Source: Pelecanus crispus (lineage: Eukaryota; Chordata; Aves; Pelecaniformes; Pelecanidae). From it: a stretch of DNA of 64,000 nucleotides. Within the stretch, counting starts at the first letter, position 1. The number at the start of each line of letters is the position of its first letter. The stretch is from positions 17,190,202 to 17,254,201 of the forward strand of contig NC_134654.1 of NCBI RefSeq assembly GCF_030463565.1, given 5' to 3'. Below, in pieces: positions 48,101 to 60,100 of the stretch. Below the pieces are notes generated by a model. It made no database searches. It saw nothing but the letters and a program-made list of their open reading frames with translations, and had not been told where the DNA came from. The position numbers and the translations under genes are program-made.

Positions 48101-51100
48101 ACTATGAAGCAAAACCATGTGGCAGCCAGCTATCTCTGAGCTACAGGAAGGAAACCAGGCTGAAGCACCAGCTTAACGAGAGCCTGCTGAAAGCTGGCTG
48201 CAAGGCATGGGTGCTGCAGACAGCAGGACAAGCACCCTTTCCATTGGTCCTACTTCACTTAACAACAGTTTTACCTCTCTCCTTCTCCTTACTAAACAAA
48301 TGTTGTTCTGGAAAGCACCACTCTTCAGTGATCATCCTGCTTTTTAGACCATCCCAGCCCAATCCCTAATGGCCATCCCATTTCCCTGGCTGGAAGCTTT
48401 AGGAAAATGGGAAATCAAATGCCTTTCGTCCCTGATGTGGTGCTAAGGACAGCCAAGGACTACAGTATGCCCCAGGGAACACCAGGCACCTTCCACATAT
48501 CCTCTCCTGCATTCACACATCTCTGCTTTGTTCCAGCTAGAAGATCCACACTGTCCTCTTGCTCTACCCGTCCCTCCTGTTCCTCCCTACGCAAAGCCAC
48601 AAAGACCACCTCTACCCACCTAGTTCTTCATACTTCTTGCAGGCTTTGCTAAGGTTGACGGATGTGCAGACCTTCTCAACATCATTCCAGTGACTTCTTC
48701 CACTGATGGCTGTCTGCAGAGACCAACCAAAGCCTGTGAGATGCCACGCTCCAGGCTGATGTTACCCTGCCTCCCACCCCTAACCATCTGGCTGGACTAG
48801 CTCAGATCTGGGTTTACCTGGAGCTGCACAGACAAAGTTTGAGTAGGCATTAAAATTCATTTAACTTTGGATTTACAAAAATTGCCCAGGCTTAACACTA
48901 AATAACTGCAAAGGAACCAAACAAAATAGGAGGACTGCTGTGACCAGCAGAAGATTACTTCCTGGAAGCAAAGTCCACCACATTAAAGTGGCATTGAGTA
49001 CCTATCCATTTACGGAAACTCGCTGCACATTCCCTATTTTAGTGGGCTGTACAGGAGTGGAAAGCCACCCCGAATTAGCCAGTAAGTAGACAATCAGCTT
49101 GAGTTAGGCTCATCTAGGCTTGGATTCAGGCTCCTCCAGCAGACTGTCAGCATTTTCCTCTCAGCCCCCAGCTGAGAGACATGTTTGCCCACCACTGAAG
49201 TGGTTTTCTGCCCCATTTGTCTTTGTGCAAGTCCCGTGCACTCACCTTGCTATAGGCGATCTGTAGTGTTAGTGGGATTGCTTCTCTGTCTCCATCTATG
49301 CCCAGCCTTTTGCTGCCTGGACCTGCACAAAACAGGAAGCAAATGTCACACAGTGGCCTTTTATTCTCATTTTTCAGTTGGCTACTGATACAGCAGCACA
49401 CTCAGTACCTACAGAAAGGGAAAAAAAAATGGTTTGCTGAACACAGCTGTGGAGCAAAAAGGCAAAAAGAAAAGGTGGCTTAAAAGCTGCCAGAACACAA
49501 TTAATCCAGTGCAAAAAACTGAACACAAAGCACAACAAGCAGCTCTGCAAAACTGAAAGCAGTGCTGGCTAAGCCGGTGCAGAGGGGTCAGTGCTCCAGG
49601 GAAAACACAAAGCAATAAATGGTCACATTGCTAACCCAGCTCCTGTTTTTCTGGGCATATTTGTGCCCACATTAAATGAGCCTTGAAATACTGTGCCCAA
49701 CACTTACTAACTTTTTTTCCCCCTGGATAATTTTTTGCAGATGTTAAGTGGTATGCTGCCAGACAACCAAAGCAGGGCGGGGGGGGTGGGGGGTTGGTGG
49801 GGCGGGGAGTGAATCAAAGTCGGAAAGGATTGGTGGTTTCATGAGTTACTGGGAAGTGGTCTTGGCCAAGCCTGTACCTTGGGGGAGTGGGGTGGTGACA
49901 CTTCATATGGTGGATATTTTATGAGCTCTGTTTAGAAAGACAAGGCAAGATCACAGAAAAGCAATTGGTTAAAAAAAATTAAGCAACGTGTTTAAATGCA
50001 GTATTGCTGGTTGGCCATGAGATGTCTCTGCAAGCTGCACCGCACCAGACAGAATGTTGTCCTTGGTACCTGGGAGAGAGCTGGAGACCACGATGCAGGC
50101 AGATGCTTCTGCCATTGGTTCTTGTTTCTAATAATTTTATAAAGTCCTAGTGTAAAAGCTCATGAATCTCCCTTGCAGGAAGGCTCCAAGCACAAGCATG
50201 AATCTTGCTTTGCCCAGTAAACTAAGGAAATGGAAAGAGGGTTTTTATAAATTACACTCCTGGACAAAGCGCAAACAACACAAAGCAGCAAAAAGAAAAG
50301 ATGAAGAACTGCACTTGGCCAGGTGCTGATAGGCTTGAAGCTGTGTTACGTTTTAGAGTTAGCAGCAGTAAAAACAAGGCATTGCCACAGCTTTGGTCCT
50401 AAAGACGAATGCAAGAACTATGATGCTTCACTTCCAAATTTGTGAAAAGCTGTCTGGATCTTTGCTCACAATGCAGCCTGGGCTCACACACCTCTTGCAG
50501 CCCACACACCCTCCAGCCTCTCTTTCCATTTATCTCCCATCCCAGCGGTTTACAGACCTCCACCCCGAGGCTGCGGGTGCAGAGGCAGCTACAGACCTGA
50601 TGCCTTGATGGCCCGTGTGGCTGCCGAGTGGCCCAGCTCAAGGGAATGGATGAAGACTTCAGTCATCTTTTCTCCCCCAATGAAGGTGAGCTGCCAGGGG
50701 GAGAAGAGGGAAGATGTGGTGGTGAGGAGACCCAGCCAACACCAGGCAACATTCACCCCCTCACTCCTTTCTGCAGGAAACAGGTCAGTTTGGGAAAATC
50801 CTTTCATGTTTTCAAAATACACCTTTCAACAACTGCCTTGGGTGACACTTGCCTTTAGCTGTACTTCTGACTGTTTTAACAGACCACCAGCAAGTAAAAT
50901 AACCCAAAAACCTGACTTTCACTTAAAGAAAACTCCCCAACCCACTGGAAAGAAAACCCACAATGAGCCTAACAGCACGGTCTGGGCATCGCTTTGGGTG
51001 ACAAAAATCCCTGAACAACAGCAACTCTGCTTGCCACAGCCCCACTGCAGCCGGTCCCATGCTACCACACCAAAGCGGTCATTGCAGCTGTGCATTCAAC

Positions 51101-54100
51101 GTTCTCCACCACCTCTGCCCTGTGCAGACAGCAGGGCATGGAAAACAAGGTTCATGGAGGGGCTTGGTTTGGAAAGCAGAGCACTGGAGGGACTTCCAGT
51201 GATGTAAATAACCTGTCAGCACTGACAGGAGTCACTTTGTGTCATGGGGAAAGGTATTTGGATAGAAACTGCTCGTGTAACTTAAGGATTGTCTGGGCAG
51301 GACCTGCATGTTCTCAACCCCTGAGCCAGGAGCATCAGCCAAAGCACCATGGGCACCCAGGGAATAAGAGGAGACTGAGCTCTGCCTCACCAGCACATGG
51401 TGGCTGTGCCATACCCCCATCCACTTCACAGGCAGATGCCGAGTTGGTGGCACAGGCAGAAGACCTCCCTTTCACCCTTGCCAAGACGGAGCTGAGCCCC
51501 TTTGCCTACCTCTGTCTGGTATAGCTGCAGCAGGACAGGGCGCGTGGCAAAGCGGCAATAGTAGAGGATCATGTCAGCCAGGATGGGCAGCTGCTCCTGG
51601 GAGTCCTCCTGGGGCTCAGCCTCTGGCTTGGCAGACTGAAATGAGAAAATAAGTCACAAGGCTGATGGGGTGCATGGTACGCACAGCCCAGTGCCAAGAA
51701 CTGCCCATCCCACCCTGCTAGGGACAGAAACCCTCCTCCTGACCACCCATCTCCAGCCTGTGTCCATGTAGCACAGCCTGTTGTACAGGATCATGGTGGC
51801 CCAGTGCTAAGCAGAAGCTCTCTGCTCAGCTGCCCTTTACCTCAGGGAAGGGGACGCCAAGCCCTGCCAGCTGGCACGCACATACCTGACACAGGACGTC
51901 CATGGGTAGGTTCATCAGCCCAAGAACGTTGCGCTCGTACCATGGGTCCAACATGCCGATGTAGTGGGAGATGTCGTTGGTGCTGCTCTCCATCCCAGCC
52001 AAGGTGGGATCCTGAAACTGGACACACAGGGGTCACACCCAGGGCCCCCCCAGGCTCCTCACCCCATGCTTGGGGCTGGTGGGAAGAGACACCAACGCTC
52101 CTCTCAGCCTGCCCTGCCAGCCTCCTCACACGCTGCTCTCAGGGCCAAGCAGAGCAGCAGTGGCACTGCAAGCCCCACGGTGAGCAGGACACCTACCGCC
52201 TGTGCTGAGGCCCGGAGCTGCGGGTCCCCCAGCGATGGGGAGGGATGCATCAGCAGGGTGGAAGAAGCCAAGCAGCTCCTCTTCACAGGGACATAGAAAA
52301 ACTGCAGCTTGAAGTACCTTGTCAGTGAGGGGCAGGTGCTCTCCTTGAGCCTAGGAGAAGGTAGGAGAGGACTGGGTGAGCCAAGCCCTCTAGCGTGTTC
52401 CAGCAGGGCCAGGTACCTGTAGCTGGGTTCCCCACACCACCTGGCTCACCTGAGGTTGCTGTAGGCTCGGGCCACTTTCCCCGAGATGCGGTCAGAGCCA
52501 AAGACCACGACACGCAGTGTGGACACCTTGGTGTCCTCATCGTAGCTGAGGAAGGGCCGTCGGTGGAGTCTGAGGTGCTGTGGGGCAAGTGGGGCCGGCA
52601 GCCGCTGGCTTAGGACGTGCTGTGGCAGCGAGTGAGCACGCCGGGAGCGTGCTGGGATACGGTGCTTGGCCTGGGGTGTGCACAGGCTCTCGGCCCGGCG
52701 CAGAGGCAGCGAGAGCGAGCCCATGTCTGGGCAGTCCTTCAGGTCTCTCCTCAGGACCAGCTGGCTTTTGCTCTTGAACAGTTTGTAGATCTTGTTGGTC
52801 AGCGTGTGTCTGTATTTGTGGTGGGTCTTCTCTACCTTCAGCTCCGGCCTCCCCACCATGTCCAGGGAGCTCTCGTCGCTGTCCTCTGCGTACCCGCTGT
52901 CCATGCAGTCCTTCAGGCTAGAGACGAACGACTTCAGGGACTTTCTGGAGACCACCGTCAGCTCCGAGATGGAGTCCTTGGAGGTGGTGAAGAGGGACAC
53001 TCGCGAGGGCTTAGATCCCTCTTCTGACAGTGTGGAGTACACAGAGTCTTTGGAAATGGAGCAGATGGGGGAAAGCAGCGAGTCCCGTTCGGGGCAACAG
53101 CCATCGGTTTCCACCTCCTCCTCCTCCTCTTCGTCCTCCTCCTCGTTCTCCAAGGCCATGGGCTCGACAACGCTACACTCTTTGCTGAGGACATCATTGA
53201 GGACATCTGAGAGGCAACCAAAGGGAGAATGGGTCTGGTACAGGATCCAGCACAGCCACTGGAAATGTGATGACCCCAGACAACAACACTACTACAGCGT
53301 GGCCAACGCTCTCTTTGATGCTGCACGGTTTCAAACAAGGAGCTGAAAACCTCCTCCTGAAAGTTTTTAGATCGCCATAAGGTGCTCAGATGCAATAGCA
53401 AAACAAAACGTGTTTCTCTCATTGAGGTCACATTCTGTTTGGGTTCTCGAAAGGCAAACACCAGCTGGGGTTTTGCTTTCTTCCTACACAGATTTCACAA
53501 CGTGCCCATCTCTGATCCAGGTTTAATCAGAGGGCAGGAGGAAAGCAAGGTATTTTAATAATCAAACTCCAAATCACCCTACTGTGGGTGGCCTCCCAGC
53601 AAGGCTAGACTCGCTGCAAAGCCCAAGCCAGAGCTCTGGTCTGGCTTGCTGGGGCCAGCGGGCAACAAACACTAAATCTTCATGGGAACAGAAAACGTCT
53701 TCCAGGAATGGGGAAGATGGAGTGACCAGCTCAGCAGAAGGAGAAGCTGCTGTTTCCCCTGCGAAACTGCTGCGGCCAGGCTGAGAGCGTGGCAAAGGCA
53801 CTCACTCCTCGGCCATCCCTGCTGCGGGTCAGGGAGGAGCTGTAACATCCAAGGGGTCTCAACCCCACAAAGCCCTGGCATCTCAGTGCAGTCAGGCTCT
53901 TCCAGCAACAATTATTTCCAGGGCCCAAGCAAGGTTTACTCCTTGCAGAGGTGCTTTCTACCAAACAAGGCCTCTGTCCTACCAATAGCCCCATGGACAA
54001 GGGTGTGATGAATCTGTTCCAGCTTAATGCAAGGCACAACTTTGCCCAGGAGATCAAGCTCTGCATGATTTGTCTCCAGCAACATGTTTTGTGGCCACCA

Positions 54101-57100
54101 GTGCCTCGTGCCCACAGCTCGGATGAGGGCTTTGCTCCAGATCACAACAGGCATCGTGCCCAAGCTGACGCCCATGTCCTCTCCTGTCCAGGCAACACTG
54201 GAGCCCACTGTGTTATCTCTCCCATCACCATGAACAATTTGTTGCCAGCTCTTTCAGACTCCGGCCACAGTTTGTGCCACACATCCAGCTGCACATGGCA
54301 GTGCCAGCGGAGCTAAAATGCTGCTCAGCCACCCCTGCAATGGGGAGCAGAGGGCTACAGTCTCACTAGGGGGGACGGGGGAACCCCTCTGCTTACCAAA
54401 GTTATCCTGATCCCAGCTGTAAGTGTAGCAGCGAGCAGCAGGGATGGGGATGGTGTGGAGCTTGCGGGGCTGAGCCTCACCTGGGAAGAGAGGAGGGAGA
54501 GAAGTTAGTTTGTAGAGAACCCCAATACTGCTCCTGACAGCTCTCGTGGCTAGCGGGAGATGTCGCCTGCCCCATGGACATGTTTTGGGCAGCCCAGGTC
54601 ATGCAGAGCACCGATGCTGCTGACATTATCCCTGTGAAGTCACATGCAATTGGGACAAGGCAATAGTTCTCACCTCTGAGAGCCATCAGATATCACTGTT
54701 GACATTGTATTCTGATTTAATGTTTTCATCTCACCCACAAAGGCTGGAGAATTTTTTTGTTGTTGTTGCTGTTTTAATGAAAGATGAGAAACAATTTCTG
54801 GCTCATTGCGTGGTTATGAAAAGGGACCTGGGTTGGTGGTTTTTTTGTTGTAGTTGTTGTGCTAGGTTGAAACTTTGTGCAAAAGAGGTTTCGCACTTCA
54901 AAGGGCTGTCTCCCAGCTCCTGCAGCGCAGAGGAGCTCGTTGCCACTGCAGGGTGCTAAGCAAGTAGAAAACCCTGGAGGAAAGAGGGGCTTGGGGGGCC
55001 TTTCTCACCCGCAATGGCAGGAAAGGATGCAGCCCCAGCGATGTCCCGCAGTACGGACTGCAGCCGCTCCCGGGCCAGGACAGGGTCGCTGCTGGCAGCT
55101 GCAATCTCCTGTGCATCAGCAGCGCTGGCGTAGATCTCTGAGAGCTCTTCCAGTGTCTTGGACTGGGGGGAGCAAAGCCAAGATAAGACATCAAGGGGGG
55201 TCCCTCCACAGAGGCAATGCATAGGTCTTTGGGGAAGGTCACTAACTATACACCACTGGCCAAATCTCTCTCCCTCCTCTACCTCCTACCCCCTTCAAAT
55301 CCCCCCAAATATCTGCAAAGAAAAAAAAAAAAAGTGTTTGAACAACCTAAGGGGTTTTCTTCACAAGTTTCTGCCCCCGCCAAACACCAAAGCAAAGTGT
55401 TTCTCTGGTCAAACAAACACATTCGCTGCATTTCAAATCCAGCGGCTCTTCCTCTCTCAACTGAGGGATGGGAAAAGGAGTAAAAGGCGAATTTCCCCCC
55501 CTGCCACACTTCACAAAACAGAAGTGTAGACCTCAGGTCTAACCTGAGAAGAGAAGGGAAAAACATGTATTTTTCCTACAAGAAGTGTTGTCAAAACTTT
55601 TTTTTTCTTTTGTCAATCAAATATTATTTTGGTCAGGAAATCTGCCAGCCAACTGCATGAAACTGCTCCCAACGGCATCATGGCATCACTGAAGTCGAAG
55701 CTCTCTGAGCCTACCTTCAGGAGGTGGTGCAGGCTCTCCAGGTCACAGCGGGTGCCGAAGTTGGCCTGGTAGAGGTGCTCAAGGAGCACGATGAGCGTGG
55801 CGCGCTGCGGGTGGTCGCTGGCGCTCAGCTTCTCGGCGATGGAGAGGAACTCACTCTGCACCTCGGAGCGGTTGAGCAGCAGCACCGTCCTGGGGACAAG
55901 GGGACAGCGGTGAGTCTGGGCTGCCAGGCTCGGACGCTGGTGGCTCATGACACTCTTGGACAAGTGCACGCTAGATGGCAGAGTCCTCTCACACAAGTCA
56001 CAGCTGGAGCGTCTCGGGTCTGTGCAGGGGTGCCAGACCGTGCTGCAGTGCCAGCCAGGGGCAGGGAGCAGGTAACAGGTGAGCACCCTCCATCCTGCCC
56101 CATGGTGCATCGCTGGCACCATCTCTCCTGCCACATCTGCAATATCACCAGTCCAATAATTGTTCAGCCAGCCCAGACAGGGCTCCAGCCCAGCAGCCAG
56201 TTGTCCGAACTGGACATCCAGCACATGCGATGAAACAGAGGGAGTAGAAAAAGAGAGGCTCCCCCAGAACATCTTCCCCCTGGAAGGTGCAGGTCAGAGC
56301 ATCACTTCTGGGCTTTAAGGAGCAGAGACGCATCCTTCAGCTGCATTTTTGGTCTGGACCACAAAATAAACATCCACAGGCTTTGGACTCCCAAACCTGC
56401 AGTCCAGAGAGCATGTAGGCATGTGCTTACATTCATTCATGAGAGCAGTCCACCTCACTGAGCAAAAATGCATCTAAATTAAGGGTATGCTCTGGCGTGC
56501 TTGGTTCTAGAAAGCTCAGGCAATGGGCGCAAGCTTTCAGTAAGCCCAAGGTTCAGCTTGTGTACAACTTTGTGCCAGTTTTTCAGGGCTTTTTATGCAA
56601 ATACAGCCATCATGCCATAAGTCATCAGTGGTTGCACTTGCACCAGTATAAGCACGTAGAGCAGCGGAGCTGTACTGGGAAAGCAACACGGCAGCACCGG
56701 TGCAGCTGGGTGGGATACAGGTGCAGATCCAGAGCTGCACAGCATGAGTGGGCAAGCCAGAACAGCAGGACACCCCTCCTGCACAGAGTGGAGGCAGCTG
56801 TGCACAAAGGACTGTCCCTGGGGCTGGGGCTGGCACTGCAGCCAGGAAGGGTACACACCACCCGGGCTCATTTTCCTATTTACAAATTAGGTTCCCTGGC
56901 TGGAGGAAAGGTTCAGACCTCGAATAAAGTGCAAAGTCTGACTACGCTCAGAGCTGCAAGGCTTTCTTTAATTGTTGCACGGGGACACTTCTGTCCCCCC
57001 TTGGGCTGGTGGCTCACAAACACAGATTAAAGTGCCTGCTGGCTGTTCTCCAGCCTGTGCCAAGATCAGCAGCTTCCTGCAGAGGAGACTTTGCCTCCCT

Positions 57101-60100
57101 CGTCTGTTTTCACCCAGATCTGCAGCCATACAGTAAGCAGGGCTGCAGGATAACCAACATGGGGAGCCCACAGACCCTGACCCATGGCTGTGGAAATGTC
57201 ACAGCCACTTTCCTTGTCCTTTGCCACAGCTCAGCCCAGCTATCCAGCTCTTCTCCTTGGCACCCGCCGCTACACCTTTGAGATGCTGCTTGCTGCAGCC
57301 GCACTGCTGCTCAAGCAGCGTGGGATAGTGGGGTTGCTACAGAGACAGACGCCAGCAGCACCCACGACCACACTTACACGGTGGAGCTCTGATAGTTCTT
57401 CACAGGCAGCCCCTGCTCCGTCCTCACCAGCCTCTGGAAGGAGATTCCTGGGGGAGAGAGCAGAGGACAGGAGACATGGCACCACCGCAGACCACTCTGC
57501 TTCAGGAGTACGTTGACTTTGCCTCCTAATGTGGTCCTGACCTGGCTGAGCTGCAGCCTGGAGTGGGCATGGCAGCACCAGAAGTCCTTATGGGGACAAG
57601 GCACCATGCAAGGGGACCAGCCCAGGAGCAAGGGAGCCTTGGGACGGAAAGGGTGAAAGCCCAAGGGGATGGGAATGCAACCAGAGGATGGGAAGCGAGA
57701 GCTGCTCTATCCACAGTCCCTTCTGCCCCGCTGCTGATGTGGGATCCGTTTTGAATTGCACAGGTGATATTTAGCAGCTTCTGCCACTTGCTTTATCCCC
57801 CTCCAGGCCCTGGATCTCACTTATGGACAGCAGATCCCTGCCACCTTCCCTCCTGCAGACATGGAGCCCAGCCTGGCTTCAGCAGAAGCGAGTTGGCCCG
57901 AGCAGTCCATGTTCCTGGATGCCTCCCTGGGACCAACCCCAGGATGCCATCAGGAACCCCAACCAGGCAATGTTCAATGGACCTGGACTAGGTGGCAACA
58001 GCAAAGCCTGTGTCACTCCCAAAAGGCAGAAGGACTAGGGTACATCTTGGGAAAGATCTTATGGTGGCAACAAGATCCAGCACCCTTATTACTGCAGGCA
58101 GCCATATTCCAACCCCAGCTGCTGCTCAGCAGCCAAGAAGCAGCACCCACAGGGGGCCCAGCACAGGCACCCCAATTACAGCAGTGTTCACCCCTCTTAC
58201 AGAGACATCAGCCTCAGTTTGCAGATAAAAGCTATTGCATTCTCGGCAAATATTGACAGCAGCTTGTTCTCAGTTAATATTTACCCTCATCTCAATAAAA
58301 AACTTGTGCTTCAGCCTCACAGCAGGTCACGGAGGCGATGCAACAAGCGTATAAGGTCCTGGCCAGCTTACCAGCAGAGGACACGTTTTCGCTGTTCTTG
58401 GCTCCAGCTGGGGGGAGAGGCCCCCAGCCCCAGCAGGCCAACACCTCTCACATAGCATCTTTTGGCAGGGGTGGGGGAATCTCATATGCTTGTAGGAGGG
58501 GAAAAAGCTTTTGGACCAAAGTCCCCAGCTCACAGAGCCCCGGGTGCTGGTGATGGTGGTGATGGCACAAGAGCAGGATGTAGCAAACCGCCCCCGGCAC
58601 TGGGGCTTTCCCAGGGGTCTGTAAAACATGGTTTGCTACTGGCATCACAGCAATAAACGACCAGGAAGGAGCTGGGGAAGTCCACGACTGCAGCAGCATA
58701 GGACAAGTGTCCCCACATCTGTGCTGGCCCTGCAGCTCTGAGCTGGAGGCTGGACACAGCACAACAGCCCAGCCAGACCTTGCCTGGTGGCCATGGCCAT
58801 TTATGCTGGTGAAGCCTTGAGCTGGAGGTAAATCAGCCAGCCCAGTGCCAACACTGCATAGGGTTTGGGGTTTTTTTTGTTTGGTTGGTTGGTTTTTTTA
58901 ATCTTTTTGTTCTTTGAAAGCATCTTTCATCCCATCTGCACCTACAAGCTCCCATCTCCACAGGACGTTGCTGCCGTGACGGAGACCCTGCGTTTCACAT
59001 CCCTGTCAGGGCTCTCCAAAGTAGCTGCCTGGTTTGAGGAAGGGAGGAAAGCATCCCCAGCCTCAGCTACAGCCCACGTACCCATCTGAGGCCTCCCAAG
59101 TCCCGCTTAGAGCCGGTCTTGCTGCCACGGCCCTGCGCAGGATTAAACAAGGGCTGAAATCTGCTCCGTGTGATAACAGCTCTCCATAAACCACCAAATG
59201 ACAGGGAGATTAGGAGAAATGGCCTTTTAGAAATAATTGGAAGAGCTGCTCCATTGGGAACAACAGGACATCTATAAGGAGCCCTTAATTAAGAGGAGCG
59301 CTGCTGCTGCCAATAGATGTGCCCAAAGCCGCATCACAAGGTAGTGTCTCAGCTGTAAAGAAATTGCCAGGGAGTCCCTCAGCCCTATGGAAATCTCCAC
59401 GCAAGGGCAGGCTCAAAGGCTCCAGTCACCTTTGCCAATGAATGGACCCACTGTTATCACCCCAGTTACATCACCGAGCATCTCAAACTGAGCATCTCAA
59501 ACAAAGCCCAGGGCTGGGCGGGAGCAGCAGCACGTGCTTTGCCATGGAAAAGAGCCCTCAGACTGAAAGAAAGCCAGGAAATAGTTACATGTTTTGCTAA
59601 TTCACACTGGTTCACAACTGAGAGTCCCTGGGATGTTCCCACCACATTGCATGCAAGGCAGCCACCAAAAACACAACCCCACCATCCATCCTGCCTGCTC
59701 CTCCAGAGGAATCTGGTCTCGCCCTGTGCTGGACCACCAGGGAAAATCATCGAGAGGATGGAGGGCAGAGGTCCTTGCCTCCTGAAAAAGCTGAGGTGTG
59801 GGATGCACAAGGTAAATGTGGACACCACACTCAGGGGATTCATGAAGCAAGTGGGGCATGAGACAGCAACACCAAGAAAGTCTTGGGAGCAAACACAAGG
59901 CAGTCTCAGCAGCGGGTGTTTTGGGGGAAGCTAGCAGCATACGAAAACCCCGTGGCGGGGCAGGAGCACTTACCAGGGGCCTTGAGCTCGTCGCCGATGA
60001 AGGTGAGAAGCTCACGGAAGATGTTGCAGTAGGGCACAGGCCAGGTCAGGAAGCTGTGGTATATGCTGGCAGCTTTCAGGAGCAGGTTGGAGCCCGGTGG

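Noticed and set aside
52580..53346. Plus-strand frames of 65 to 184 codons with serine runs
   Set aside because: They are antisense shadows of the large PIK3R5 central exon and its acidic tract.
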